Positions 8,462 through 19,439 of a stretch of 64,000 nucleotides of DNA are shown here, one piece after another. Position 1 is the stretch's first letter. The number at the start of each line of letters is the position of its first letter. This DNA comes from Synergistaceae bacterium (GTDB lineage Bacteria > Synergistota > Synergistia > Synergistales > Aminobacteriaceae): positions 64,001-128,000 of the forward strand of contig JAHDKT010000026.1 of assembly GCA_018436725.1 (NCBI GenBank), read 5' to 3'. The position numbers were made by a program, and so were the translations under genes. Below the pieces are notes generated by a model that saw only the letters and a program-made list of their open reading frames with translations, was not told the DNA's origin and ran no database searches.

Positions 8462-9718
8462 TCACTCCCTATCGTGAGGCGGCTCAGCGGCGAATATCGT
8501 CAGCTTCAGTTCGGCGTCGTCGAGCAGGAGATATTCCGGCCTCCTCCCGGACAACGCCTCGCTCTCGGTGATGATGATCGGAACGCCTTCGCCTCTTCTG
8601 TCCATGATGTAGCTCCGCTTGCTGCCCGTCGCCTCTACGTTCATTGGGCATCGGGCAAGGAGCGAGCTGAGCAGTTCGTTCCTGGCGGACTGTCGCTGGG
8701 AGATACTTTCGACAGTCATCGTGTTCGGGATCGTACCGGGAGAGAAGAGTTCCAGCCTGTCCGTAAAAACGTGCAATCGAATCTTGGAACCGTAGATCGA
8801 GTAGTCTCGGTGAGCAACCGCATTCGTCACCGCCTCGAAAACAGCGTTCATCGAAAACTGCGGCGTCTCGATTCTATTGGGGGCTTTTACGGCGAACACC
8901 CGCGTGTTTCGTTCGACGAATTTGCAGGCCTCCCTTATTTGAACGTCCAGCGGACCGACGATATCCTTCGCGTCCAGTTGGTACGCGGCGTTCCGCTCGG
9001 CGCCGCGATAGCATACGGCTTGAATGAAAGCGCTGGAAAGGTACGATTCCGGCGCGTCCGAAGCCATGAGAATACCGCTCACCGTCGCTCGAATGCTCCC
9101 GTCTTCGTCTTTGGCGATCAGTTTCATCTTCCCGAGGAAATCCCGGTCGTCCTTCGGCGAGAGCACCGTTCGGAAGCGCTCCCAAAGTTTGGGATTCAGG
9201 TCGTCGAGCGAAGTACCGGGGACGGTCTGTTCGTCGAAGCGGATGAGACGCGCCTGACTGCGCTGCTGAAAGAGCCGCGCCAGGACGTCCGGCTTCATCT
9301 CCCGCTTGGCGCTTCCGATGCGGCGAAAATAACCGTTCGGGCTTTTATGGACGAAGAGACTGCGAGGGACGTCTATTCTCAGGATGATTTTTTCATCTCC
9401 CTGGCCCGCGGATACCAAGAGTTTGCGTAGAACGCAATCCAGCGGAGGAGTTATCGAATCGTTGCATATCGAACGAATCCAGCTTTCGACACTGTCGATC
9501 TTCTCCGGTGGTATCCCGAGAATTTCTCTGCTCTTGTCGTCGACGCCCAGCACAACTATGCCGGTCGCAGTGTTCGCCATGGCCGCCAGTTCGTCCGCCA
9601 TGCCGTCCTTGTGCGGGCCGACGACTCTGTCGCCTCTGAATTCCAAAGCCTTGAGTTCGAGCACGGAGTCCTCGCCAAGAGCGATTTGTTTCAGCAGATC
9701 AGCCGTATTCTCGTACAT
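8462..9718 (-). CDS. Schlafen AlbA_2 ATP-binding regulator, paralog
   Basis: A 418-aa protein. AlbA_2 domain at the N-terminus (DSVLELKALEFRGDR, then MADELAAMANTATGIVVLGV), a linker carrying RIDVPRSLFVHKSPNGYFRRIG, and an HATPase_c_4-like segment (FEAVTNAVAHRDYSIYGSKI, then LELFSPGTIPNTMT). It lacks the long winged-helix tail seen in its neighbour. The ATG at 9718 is chosen because GGAGG lies seven bases upstream; the frame stays open further upstream without a good site. It is the first gene of a minus-strand group with the next Schlafen paralog and the SH3 protein. Confidence 0.8.
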   Translation of the reverse strand: MYENTADLLKQIALGEDSVLELKALEFRGDRVVGPHKDGMADELAAMANTATGIVVLGVDDKSREILGIPPEKIDSVESWIRSICNDSITPPLDCVLRKLLVSAGQGDEKIILRIDVPRSLFVHKSPNGYFRRIGSAKREMKPDVLARLFQQRSQARLIRFDEQTVPGTSLDDLNPKLWERFRTVLSPKDDRDFLGKMKLIAKDEDGSIRATVSGILMASDAPESYLSSAFIQAVCYRGAERNAAYQLDAKDIVGPLDVQIREACKFVERNTRVFAVKAPNRIETPQFSMNAVFEAVTNAVAHRDYSIYGSKIRLHVFTDRLELFSPGTIPNTMTVESISQRQSARNELLSSLLARCPMNVEATGSKRSYIMDRRGEGVPIIITESEALSGRRPEYLLLDDAELKLTIFAAEPPHDRE

Positions 9719-9930
9719 AATCGACCTCCGTTCTCGCGCCTTCTCGCGTACATTCATTTCGAGCTGTCGTCGGGACTCCATCCTCAGGCTTATGCCTTGT
9801 CGTTGCGGATGGCGGGGCGGACGTAACACGCTCGATCCACTATATGTAGACGGAGGGCGCTTGTCAAACGTTTCCCCGCCTCGCCGGCCCGACTACCCGA
9901 ACCTCTCCCGCATACGCCTCCTCTCCCACC
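9719..9930. other. Divergent region between Schlafen genes and the riboswitch promoter
   Basis: Upstream region of the minus-strand Schlafen gene. It contains the ribosome binding site for the start at 9718 and probably that gene's promoter, but no box pair stands out. Confidence 0.4.
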
Positions 9931-9960
9931 TTGACACCGTATGAACGCGAAGGGTATTAT
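9931..9960 (+). promoter_or_regulatory. Promoter of the riboswitch-mutAB-meaB transcript
   Basis: TTGACA (9931-9936) and TATTAT (9955-9960) separated by 18 bases. The predicted start, near 9967, lies about 35 bases before the first paired element of the cobalamin aptamer. Confidence 0.6.
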
Positions 9961-9989
9961 TCAGTATGAAGAAGTTTGTTGTATCGTAA

Positions 9990-10160
9990 CACAACACCAT
10001 GTACGTCGCAGATGTTCGGGAATCCGGTGAAAAACCGGAACGGCCCCGCCACTGTAACCGTGACGAAACCGCACTGCCACCGGAGTTTTTCGGGAAGGCG
10101 CGGATTGAGGATGAACGGGAGTCAGGAGACCGGTCTGCGATGCGATGCCAGGAAGCGTCT
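9990..10160 (+). ncRNA. Cobalamin (B12) riboswitch aptamer
   Basis: Hallmarks in order: GGGAATCCGGTGAAAAACCGG (10018-10038), CCCCGCCACTGTAA with the B12 box GCCACTG at 10048-10054, and GAGTCAGGAGACC near 10120-10132. The closing P1 helix is visible: 10005-10012 pairs with 10134-10141. The arrangement is that of adenosylcobalamin-type aptamers. The expression platform follows immediately and the first gene encodes a subunit of a B12-dependent mutase. Confidence 0.92.
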
Positions 10161-10262
10161 GCGCGGGCGGAGGCTGCTTGACCGGGAGAGGGGGTATCCC
10201 TCTCTATATACTGTTGTTCATCGATGAAAGGCCGCCCGCGCACCGGGGCGGTCTTTTTTTGT
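10161..10262 (+). terminator. Riboswitch expression platform: antiterminator and intrinsic terminator
   Basis: The terminator stem is 10227-10237 with 10246-10256, followed by a run of T ending at 10260. The segment GCGCGGGCGG (10161-10170) is a perfect 10-base complement of 10232-10241, which is inside the terminator's left arm, so it can act as antiterminator. The same segment can instead fold into a local hairpin (10154-10162 with 10167-10175, imperfect). Ligand binding could stabilise that hairpin and so release the terminator. This architecture predicts shut-off by cobalamin. Confidence 0.75.
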
Positions 10263-10294
10263 CTTTGAAAATTCACGAAGAGAGGATGCCGAAG

Positions 10295-12450
10295 ATGGAT
10301 ACCGAAATTCAGGCTCACGTTCAGGAAACGGCGCCGGTAGCGTTCGACGAGTTCCCTCCCTCGTCCTACGAGGAGTGGCGCAAGGAGGCGGAAACGGCGC
10401 TCAAGGGAGCGCCGTTCGACAAGAAGATGTACACGAAAACCTACGAGGGAATCACGCTCGAACCGCTCTACACGGCGGACCACGCGAAGGAGAAGGGGTG
10501 GGAGGGCGCGCTTCCGGGCGTCTTCCCGTTCCTTCGCGGAACCGACGCTTCGGGGTACATCGCCGCCCCCTGGCGGATCGCCCAGGCTGTCGACGCTCCG
10601 CTTCCGGAGGAGGCGAACCGCATTCTCCGCACGGAACTGGAGAAAGGGGGGACCTGCGTTCACCTCGTGCTCGACCGCGCGTCGCGAAACGGCGCGACGC
10701 CGGATCTTCAGGAGGAGGAACGGGGAGTCTCGATCTGCACGCTGCAGGACTTCGACGACGTCTTCAGGGAAATCGATCCGACGCGGAACGAAATGCACAT
10801 CCATGCGGGCTACTCCGCCGCCCCGCTGCTGGGGCTGTTCGCGGCCCGTCTGCGGGCGCACGGAAGGCGCCATGAGGTGAAGTCGCTCTCCGGCTGCGTC
10901 GGGGCGGACCCTCTGGGCTCGCTCGCCGAGGAGGGGTCGCTCCCGGCGCCGATGGACGAAATCTACGACGAGATGGCGCTTTCCCTCTTCTGGGCCGCCG
11001 AAAACGCTCCGCGCATGAAGACCGTACTGGTGCGCGGCGACGTCTATCACGACGGCGGCGCGGACGCGGCGCGCGAGATCGCCTGCATGGCCGCCACAGG
11101 CATCGCCTATCTCAAGGCGATGCTGCGCAGAGGGGTTCCCTTGGCGGAGGTCGCGGCGCGGACACGCTTTTTCACCTCCGTCGGCGCGAACTTTTTCATG
11201 GAGGTCGCCAAGATCCGCGCGCTGCGCTCCGTCTGGGCCCGTATCGTCAAGGAGTTCGGCGGCGAGGAGAAAGAGTGCGCGCTCGACCTCTTCGCCCGGA
11301 CGTCCGCGTTCACGCAGAGCGTCCGCGACCCGTACGTCAACATGCTACGGGCGACTTCGCAGGCCTTCGCCGCAGTCGTCGGCGGCGTGCGCGGGTTGCA
11401 CGTCGCCTGCTTCGACGAGGCGATTCGCCCCTCGAACGAGCAGTCGCGCCGGACGGCCCGAAACATCCAGCTCATGCTGCGGAGCGAGTTCGACCTGTTG
11501 CAGCCCGTCGATCCGTCCGGCGGGTCGTGGTACGTCGAAACGCTGACGGCGCAGCTCGCCGAAAAAGCGTGGGCTGAGATGCAGAAGATCGAGGGCGAGG
11601 GAGGAATGGAGGCGGCCCTTCTCGCGGGCGGAATTCAGCACCGGATTCAGGGAGTGCTGGAGGAGCGGTTCAAGAAGCTCGCCGTCAGATCCGACCGCGC
11701 CGTGGGAACGAACATGTACGCCAATACGACGGAACTTCCCCTGGAGTTCGAGTCCGATAATGAATCGCTCCGCCGCAAGCGTCTGGAGGATATCAAGCAT
11801 TTCGTCGCCGACGTGGACGAGATTCATCGGGACGCCATGCTCGCCGCGCTCCCCGAAGCGGTCGGAGGGGAACCGGAAAGGTTCGTGGGCACGGTCGCCG
11901 AGGCGTTCCTCGCCGGGGCCACGATCCAGGAGGTCAGAGGGGCGCTGCTCGACGGCGCGACGGGCGGACCGCGCGTCGCCCCCGTCGTCAAGCGCCGCTG
12001 GACCGAGCAGTTCGAGGCGCTCCGCGGACGCAGCGACAAGTACAAAGCCTCCGCCGGCAGGGGCATCCGCGTCTTTTTGGCCTCGATGGGCCCCGTGTCG
12101 CAGCACAAGGCCCGCGCGGACTTCACCGCGGGGTTCATGGAGGCGGGGAACTTCGAGGTGCTGGGGAACAACGGCTTCGCCTCGGTGGACGAGGCCGTCG
12201 CCGCCGCGTCCGAATCGGGCGCCGACGTCGCGGTGATCTGCTCCACCGACGAGACCTATCCGGAGTTGGTTCCCCCGCTCGCGCGAGGAATCAAGAGCGC
12301 ATGCCCAAAGACGACGGTGCTGCTCGCGGGCGCTCCCGTCCCGGAGATGGAAAGCGTCTACCGGGAGGCGGGCGTGGACGACTTCATCCACGTCAGGGCG
12401 GACTGTCTCCGCGTCCTCTCCGACATCCAGAAGAAAAGAGGCGCGTATCG

Positions 12451-12454
<4 letters not shown>
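10295..12454 (+). CDS. mutA: Methylmalonyl-CoA mutase small (beta) subunit
   Basis: A 719-aa protein, the non-catalytic partner of MutB. It has the TIM-barrel mutase domain (about residues 25-560, e.g. [20 protein letters not shown]) and a C-terminal flavodoxin-like domain ([20 protein letters not shown]) in which the DxHxxG cobalamin-binding motif is absent, as is normal for small subunits. The ATG at 10295 has AGAGG nine bases upstream; the in-frame ATG at 10286 touches that site, and longer starts run into the riboswitch. The stop overlaps the mutB start by ATGA, so the subunits are translationally coupled. The enzyme interconverts methylmalonyl-CoA and succinyl-CoA in propionate formation or use. 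Confidence 0.92.
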
Positions 12455-14655
<2,201 letters not shown>

Positions 14656-14656
14656 C

Positions 14657-15787
14657 ATGGCCGCGAACGGCGGCCCCCTCAGGCCGGAGTGGGCCCCGGA
14701 GGACGCCGGAGCGGAGTTCGCGTGCCGCGTCCTGCCGGGAGTGGACGAGAGCGCCGGCGGGGAGAGCGCGCGACCGCCCGCCGGGCCGCCTCGTCCGGCG
14801 AAACCGACGGTGGACGACTACGTGGAGGGGATCCTCTCGGGCAACAGGATGCTTCTCTCCAAGGCGATCACGTTGATCGAGAGCAACGCTCCGAAGCACT
14901 TCGAAACGGGGCAGGAGATAGTGCAGCGGATTCTGCCGCACACTGGAGGAGCTATCCGGATCGGCATCACGGGCGTCCCCGGCGCGGGCAAGAGCACCGC
15001 CATCGAGGCGCTCGGCTGCCTTCTGTGCGAGATGGGGAAGAAGGTCGCCGTTCTCGCGGTGGACCCCAGCAGCAGCATCTCGCGCGGGAGCATCCTGGGC
15101 GACAAGACGCGGATGGAGAATCTTTCGCGGACGCCGAACGCCTACATCCGCCCCTCCCCCTCCGGAGGGACGCTCGGCGGCGTCACGCGCAAGAGCCGGG
15201 AGACGCTGCTGCTCTGCGAGGCGGCCGGGTACGACGTCGTCGTCGTCGAGACGGTCGGCGTCGGCCAGGGCGAGGTTACGGTCCGCGCCATGGTGGACTT
15301 CTTCCTGCTGCTCGTTCTCACCGGCGCGGGCGACGACCTGCAGGGAATAAAGAAAGGTATTCTGGAGCTGGCCGATTCGATCTGGGTGAACAAGGCCGAC
15401 GGCCCGAACCGGCAAAAGGCGCTGAGCGTCCGGGCCGACTACGACCAGATACTGCACTATATCCGACCGGCGACCGAGGGGTGGCGGACGCGGGCCTACG
15501 CATGCTCCGCGCTCACCGGCGAGGGGATCGGCGACATCTGGCGCGTCGTCGAGGAGTTCCGCAAGACGGTGACGGCGTCGGGATTTCTTCGGGAGCGCCG
15601 TCGCAGTCAAACCCTGACGTGGGTCCGAAGCATGACGACGGAATATTTGCAGCACAGGATCGCCCGAAACGCCGAACTCGCCGAGTGGACGGCGAAGATC
15701 GAGCGAGAGGTCGCGCAGGAGTCGATCGCGCCGACGCTCGCCGCCCGGAAGATCATCGAGCGGATGGAAGAAACGCTGTTTCGGTGA
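14657..15787 (+). CDS. meaB: MeaB/ArgK-family G protein, mutase chaperone
   Basis: A 376-aa protein. P-loop GVPGAGKST near residue 104, DPSSSISRGSILGDKTRM, ETVGVGQGE (switch region) and the NKADG guanine-specificity motif define the MeaB/MMAA family of SIMIBI GTPases. It gates cofactor loading and protects or reactivates methylmalonyl-CoA mutase. The first 45 or so residues form a Pro/Gly-rich extension not usual in the family; no better start is seen downstream, and GGAGGAGGAG precedes the ATG. Third gene of the riboswitch-controlled operon. No methylmalonyl-CoA epimerase gene is present nearby. Confidence 0.93.
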   Translation: MAANGGPLRPEWAPEDAGAEFACRVLPGVDESAGGESARPPAGPPRPAKPTVDDYVEGILSGNRMLLSKAITLIESNAPKHFETGQEIVQRILPHTGGAIRIGITGVPGAGKSTAIEALGCLLCEMGKKVAVLAVDPSSSISRGSILGDKTRMENLSRTPNAYIRPSPSGGTLGGVTRKSRETLLLCEAAGYDVVVVETVGVGQGEVTVRAMVDFFLLLVLTGAGDDLQGIKKGILELADSIWVNKADGPNRQKALSVRADYDQILHYIRPATEGWRTRAYACSALTGEGIGDIWRVVEEFRKTVTASGFLRERRRSQTLTWVRSMTTEYLQHRIARNAELAEWTAKIEREVAQESIAPTLAARKIIERMEETLFR

Positions 15788-15795
15788 GGGGGCGA

Positions 15796-15847
15796 TTTCA
15801 AGAGCACGAGAAGAAATCTCGGGGACCGTCTTTTCGTGTTCTTGAAA
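15796..15847. repeat. 18-bp inverted repeat after meaB
   Basis: 15796-15813 pairs with 15830-15847 with only two G-T wobbles. No T-run follows on either strand, so it is not a classical intrinsic terminator. It may stabilise the 3' end of the mutAB-meaB mRNA or be a small dispersed palindrome. Confidence 0.6.
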
Positions 15848-15897
15848 AAAGACATTGCATCGGGTGCTATTTTTTTTCATTTTCGTGTTACCATTGT

Positions 15898-15907
15898 GTT
15901 CGCGAAC
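15898..15907. promoter_or_regulatory. Candidate operator palindrome before nikA
   Basis: GTTCGCGAAC is a perfect 10-base palindrome flanked by ATTGT and AAT, about 55 bases before the nikA start, in the only AT-rich part of this intergenic region. It does not resemble the known NikR box (GTATGA-N16-TCATAC). The binding protein is unknown. Confidence 0.35.
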
Positions 15908-15962
15908 AATCGACGTGTTTCGCCGGGATTCGCAATACGATAACGGGGAGGAACAACCAGGT

Positions 15963-17552
15963 ATGAAACGTTTTCGCATTCCGTTCATGATCGCAACGCT
16001 CTTGGCTCTTATCGCCGCATCCGTCGGGACCGCGACGGAGAAGGACACGCTTGTGTATTCGTGGTCGAGCAACGTCGGGCTTCTCAATCCGCACATGTAC
16101 TCGCCGAATCAGATGTTCGCCCAGGCCATGTCGTACGAGCCTCTCGTGAGCTACGGCGACGACGGCGTCATCGCGCCGTGCCTCGCCGAACGGTGGGAGA
16201 TTTCGGACGACGGGAAGGTCTACACCTTCTTCCTCCGGAAGGGAGTCGTTTTCTCCGACGGCGAGCCATGGAACGCGGAGGCCGCGAAGAAAAACTTCGA
16301 CGCCGTCATGGCGAACGCGCCGCGCCACGCGTGGATCGGCTTGACGAACCAGTTCGAAGCCGCGGAGGCCGCGGACGAGCATACGCTGAAGCTTGTGCTG
16401 AAAAACGCCTACTACCCGACGCTCCACGATCTGGCGACCATCCGTCCGTTCCGTTTCCTCTCCCCCGCCGCCTTTCCGGAGAACGGCAAGACTTCGGAGA
16501 GCATAAAAAAAGCGGTGGGAACCGGCCCCTGGGTGTTGAGCGAGACGAGGAAGGGCGAGTTCGACCTTTTCACGCGCAACGAGAAGTATTGGGGCGCGAA
16601 GCCGGCCTTCGCCAAGGTGCTGGTCAAGGTGATCACGGACAGCGAGGCGCGGATGCTCGCGCTCGAGACGGGAGAGATCGACCTCGTCTACGGCGCGGCG
16701 GGCTCCGCCGTAGCTCAGGTGGGCATTGAGAGCTTCAAGCGCCTGGAGGCGACCGGACGCTTCGAATCCGCTATTTCGGGGCCTATTTCATCGTACACGT
16801 TGGCTTTGAACTCCGGGCGGGGACCGACGGCGGACCGCGCCGTCCGCAAGGCCATCCAGCACCTTGTGGACAAAGATCTTCTCATCCGCGCCGTCTTTCT
16901 CGATATGGAGAAAAAAGCGGACTTTCTCTTCGAACCTCGGATTCCCTACTGCAACGTCGGCCTTGAGGCGTACGCCTACGACCCCGCGAAAGCGGAGGCG
17001 TTGCTGGAGGAAGCGGGATGGAAGAAAAGCGACGGCGCCGTCTTCCGTTCCAAGGAAGGAGTGGAACTCTCCATCGACATCTGCTTCGTGGGCATCGATT
17101 CGGTACAGAAAACGGTCGCCGAAGCGCTTCAGGGCGAACTGCGCAAGGCGGGCATCCGTCTCGTCCTCATAGGAGAGGAGAACGATTCCTTCTACAAGCG
17201 CCAGAAGGACGGCGACTTCGGCATGATCTACAACGACACGTGGGGAGCGCCCTACGAACCGCACGCCATGGTCAGCTCGATGCTCGTGCCCTCGCACGCG
17301 GACTTTCAGGCGCAATCCGGCCTTCCCATGAAGAAGGAGCTGGACGAGAAGATCCGCGAAGTCCTCATCAGCACCGACGAAGAGAACAGAAAAACGCTCT
17401 ATCGAGAGATTCTGACGACGCTCCACGAGGAGGCCGTCTATCTGCCGCTCACCTACAAGACGTTGGTGAAGATGCACGCGAAAAACCTGACGGGAGCGGA
17501 TTTCACGCCGATCAGGCAGTTCGTCCCCTTCGATCGTATGTCTTGGAAGTAA
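15963..17552 (+). CDS. nikA: Nickel/peptide-type ABC transporter substrate-binding protein
   Basis: A 529-aa exported solute-binding protein of family 5. Signal peptide MKRFRIPFMIATLLALIAAS with no lipobox cysteine, so probably periplasmic rather than a lipoprotein. It follows E. coli NikA closely along its whole length: NVGLLNPHMYSPNQMFAQAM, GTGPWVL, RNEKYWG, GEIDLVYG, TWGAPYEPHA and PSHADFQAQSG. NikA carries Ni(II) as a complex with small chelators such as histidine. The ATG at 15963 follows GGGGAGG and gives a proper signal peptide. It leads a five-gene operon with both permeases and both ATPases. Binding of a metallophore complex rather than simple nickel is possible. Confidence 0.9.
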   Translation: MKRFRIPFMIATLLALIAASVGTATEKDTLVYSWSSNVGLLNPHMYSPNQMFAQAMSYEPLVSYGDDGVIAPCLAERWEISDDGKVYTFFLRKGVVFSDGEPWNAEAAKKNFDAVMANAPRHAWIGLTNQFEAAEAADEHTLKLVLKNAYYPTLHDLATIRPFRFLSPAAFPENGKTSESIKKAVGTGPWVLSETRKGEFDLFTRNEKYWGAKPAFAKVLVKVITDSEARMLALETGEIDLVYGAAGSAVAQVGIESFKRLEATGRFESAISGPISSYTLALNSGRGPTADRAVRKAIQHLVDKDLLIRAVFLDMEKKADFLFEPRIPYCNVGLEAYAYDPAKAEALLEEAGWKKSDGAVFRSKEGVELSIDICFVGIDSVQKTVAEALQGELRKAGIRLVLIGEENDSFYKRQKDGDFGMIYNDTWGAPYEPHAMVSSMLVPSHADFQAQSGLPMKKELDEKIREVLISTDEENRKTLYREILTTLHEEAVYLPLTYKTLVKMHAKNLTGADFTPIRQFVPFDRMSWK

Positions 17553-17664
17553 GGGGCGGAGAACGTCCAACCGAGAGCGGTTCGGACACCTCCGCCCGGC
17601 AAGGCGCGCCGGACGCCTTTTCGCGGCTCCGGCGCGCCTATCATCCCTACAGGAGAGTATTTTT

Positions 17665-18606
17665 ATGATTCGATTCATCATCAAACGCATTCTGGTGCTT
17701 CTTCCGATTCTTCTTCTCGTCTCCGTGGTCGTCTTTCTCATTCTCCGCCTGGCCAAGGGAGACCCGGCGATGGCGTATCTGCGCATGTCCAACATCCCCC
17801 CCACGGAGCAAGCGCTCGTCGACGCGCGGATGGAACTCGGGCTCGACAAACCGATTCCCGCGCAGTACTTCGACTGGCTGAGCAAAGCGCTCCGGCTCGA
17901 CTTCGGGCGCTCGTACGTCACGGGAAGGCCCGTGCTGGAGGAGATCCTTCACTATCTGCCGGCTACGCTCGTGCTCGCCGGAGCCGGACTCCTCTTCACG
18001 CTGCTTGCGAGCATCCCTCTCGGCGTCGTCGCCGCGCTGAAAAAAGACAGACTGCCCGATCATCTCCTGAGGGCGTTCTCTTTCGTCGGCGTCTCGATAC
18101 CGAGCTTCTGGCTCGGCTTTCTGCTCGTGTACGCATTCGCGGTAAAACTGGGGTGGCTGCCCACCATGGGCAGGGGCGGGCCGCTCCATATGATCATGCC
18201 GGTCGTCACGCTCTCCTTCATGTCCATCGCCATCAACGTCCGCTTCCTGCGGGCCAATCTGCTGGAGCACATCCGTTCCCGCTCGACGCTCTACGCCCGC
18301 GCCCGGGGCGTCTCCGAACGGCGCATCGTCTGGGTCCACGTGATGCGGAACTCCATGATTCCTGTAGTCACGGCCATCGGCATGCATCTTGGAGAGATGC
18401 TCGGCGGCGCCGTGCTCGTCGAGAACATCTTCTCATGGCCGGGAGTGGGGCGCTTCGCGGTGCAGGCGGTCTTCAACCGCGACTACCCGGTGCTCCAGTG
18501 CTTCATCCTGATGATGACGGTGATCTTCGTCCTCTGCAATCTCTTCGTCGACATCCTCTACGCCTTCATCGATCCTAGAATACGACTGGCGGGTGAACAG
18601 CGATGA
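17665..18606 (+). CDS. nikB: Nickel/peptide ABC transporter permease, NikB type
   Basis: A 313-aa inner-membrane permease. First membrane helix LVLLPILLLVSVVVFLILRL followed by the DppB-type periplasmic segment with ELGLDKPIPAQYFDWL, then five further helices. The EAA loop (YARARGVSERRIVWVHVMRNSMIP) contacts an ATPase. It begins 112 bases after nikA with AGGAG before the ATG, and its end overlaps nikC by four bases. It forms the translocation channel with NikC. Confidence 0.9.
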   Translation: MIRFIIKRILVLLPILLLVSVVVFLILRLAKGDPAMAYLRMSNIPPTEQALVDARMELGLDKPIPAQYFDWLSKALRLDFGRSYVTGRPVLEEILHYLPATLVLAGAGLLFTLLASIPLGVVAALKKDRLPDHLLRAFSFVGVSIPSFWLGFLLVYAFAVKLGWLPTMGRGGPLHMIMPVVTLSFMSIAINVRFLRANLLEHIRSRSTLYARARGVSERRIVWVHVMRNSMIPVVTAIGMHLGEMLGGAVLVENIFSWPGVGRFAVQAVFNRDYPVLQCFILMMTVIFVLCNLFVDILYAFIDPRIRLAGEQR

Positions 18607-19439
18607 TGCGCGGCATGCTCGGAAAAGGAATCGTCCGCCTCTCTCTGGCGCTTCTCCTGATAGTGGGCGCGCTCGCCCTGAGCGCCCCGTGGCTCGGCCT
18701 CCCCGACCCGGAGGAGGTGAACCTGGCGGAAAAGCTCGCGGCCCCAAGCGCGCAACATCTGCTGGGGACGGACCACCTTGGGCGCGACGTGCTCTCCCGG
18801 CTGATCTTCGGCTCGCGCGTCTCCATCGGCTCGGTCTTCGCCATCCTGCTGCTCATCGTGGGGTTCAGCACCTTCGCGGGAAGCCTGGCCGGATTCGCGG
18901 GGGGCGCGGTCGACAGCGCGCTCATGAGAATCTGCGACATCTTCCTCACCTTCCCCACGCTCATTCTGGCGATGTTCTTCGTCGGAGTTCTGGGGACGGG
19001 GCTGACCAACGTCATTCTGGCCATCTTCCTGACGCACTGGGCATGGTACGCGCGCATCGTGCGGGGGATCGTGCTTTCGCTGAAGTCGCGCGAGTTCGTG
19101 CTCGCTGCCCGCGTCGCGGGGACGAGCAGATTCCGGCTCGTCGTCCGGCACATCCTCCCTTCGCTCGCGCCGCAGGTGCTGGTGCTCGCCACGCTCGACA
19201 TCGGCCACATGATGCTCCACGTGGCGGGGCTCTCCTTTCTGGGCCTCGGCGTTCAGCCCCCTCTGCCGGAGTGGGGCGTGATGATCGGCGACGCGCGCCA
19301 GTTCATCTGGACGCAGCCGCAGCTTCTGCTCTACCCGGGGCTTGCGATCTTCGTCGTCGTGATGGCCTTCAACCTGCTGGGAGACGCGATGCGCGACGCG
19401 CTCGACCGCTCCGGCATGCTCGAGGAGGCGGTGAAATGA
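18603..19439 (+). CDS. nikC: Nickel/peptide ABC transporter permease, NikC type
   Basis: A 278-aa permease with about six membrane helices. Features are HLLGTDHLGRDVLSRLIFGS, characteristic of DppC/NikC, and an EAA loop with AARVAGTSRFRLVVRHILPS. The ATGA overlaps with nikB upstream and nikD downstream show tight translational coupling. It pairs with NikB in the membrane. Confidence 0.9.
   Translation: MMRGMLGKGIVRLSLALLLIVGALALSAPWLGLPDPEEVNLAEKLAAPSAQHLLGTDHLGRDVLSRLIFGSRVSIGSVFAILLLIVGFSTFAGSLAGFAGGAVDSALMRICDIFLTFPTLILAMFFVGVLGTGLTNVILAIFLTHWAWYARIVRGIVLSLKSREFVLAARVAGTSRFRLVVRHILPSLAPQVLVLATLDIGHMMLHVAGLSFLGLGVQPPLPEWGVMIGDARQFIWTQPQLLLYPGLAIFVVVMAFNLLGDAMRDALDRSGMLEEAVK

Noticed and set aside
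10145-10294. Upstream extension of mutA into the leader
   Set aside because: It runs through the riboswitch aptamer and terminator and has no family similarity; the ribosome binding site supports 10295.
15850-15962. NikR operator before nikA
   Set aside because: No GTATGA-N16-TCATAC-like pair was found; only an unrelated palindrome is present.
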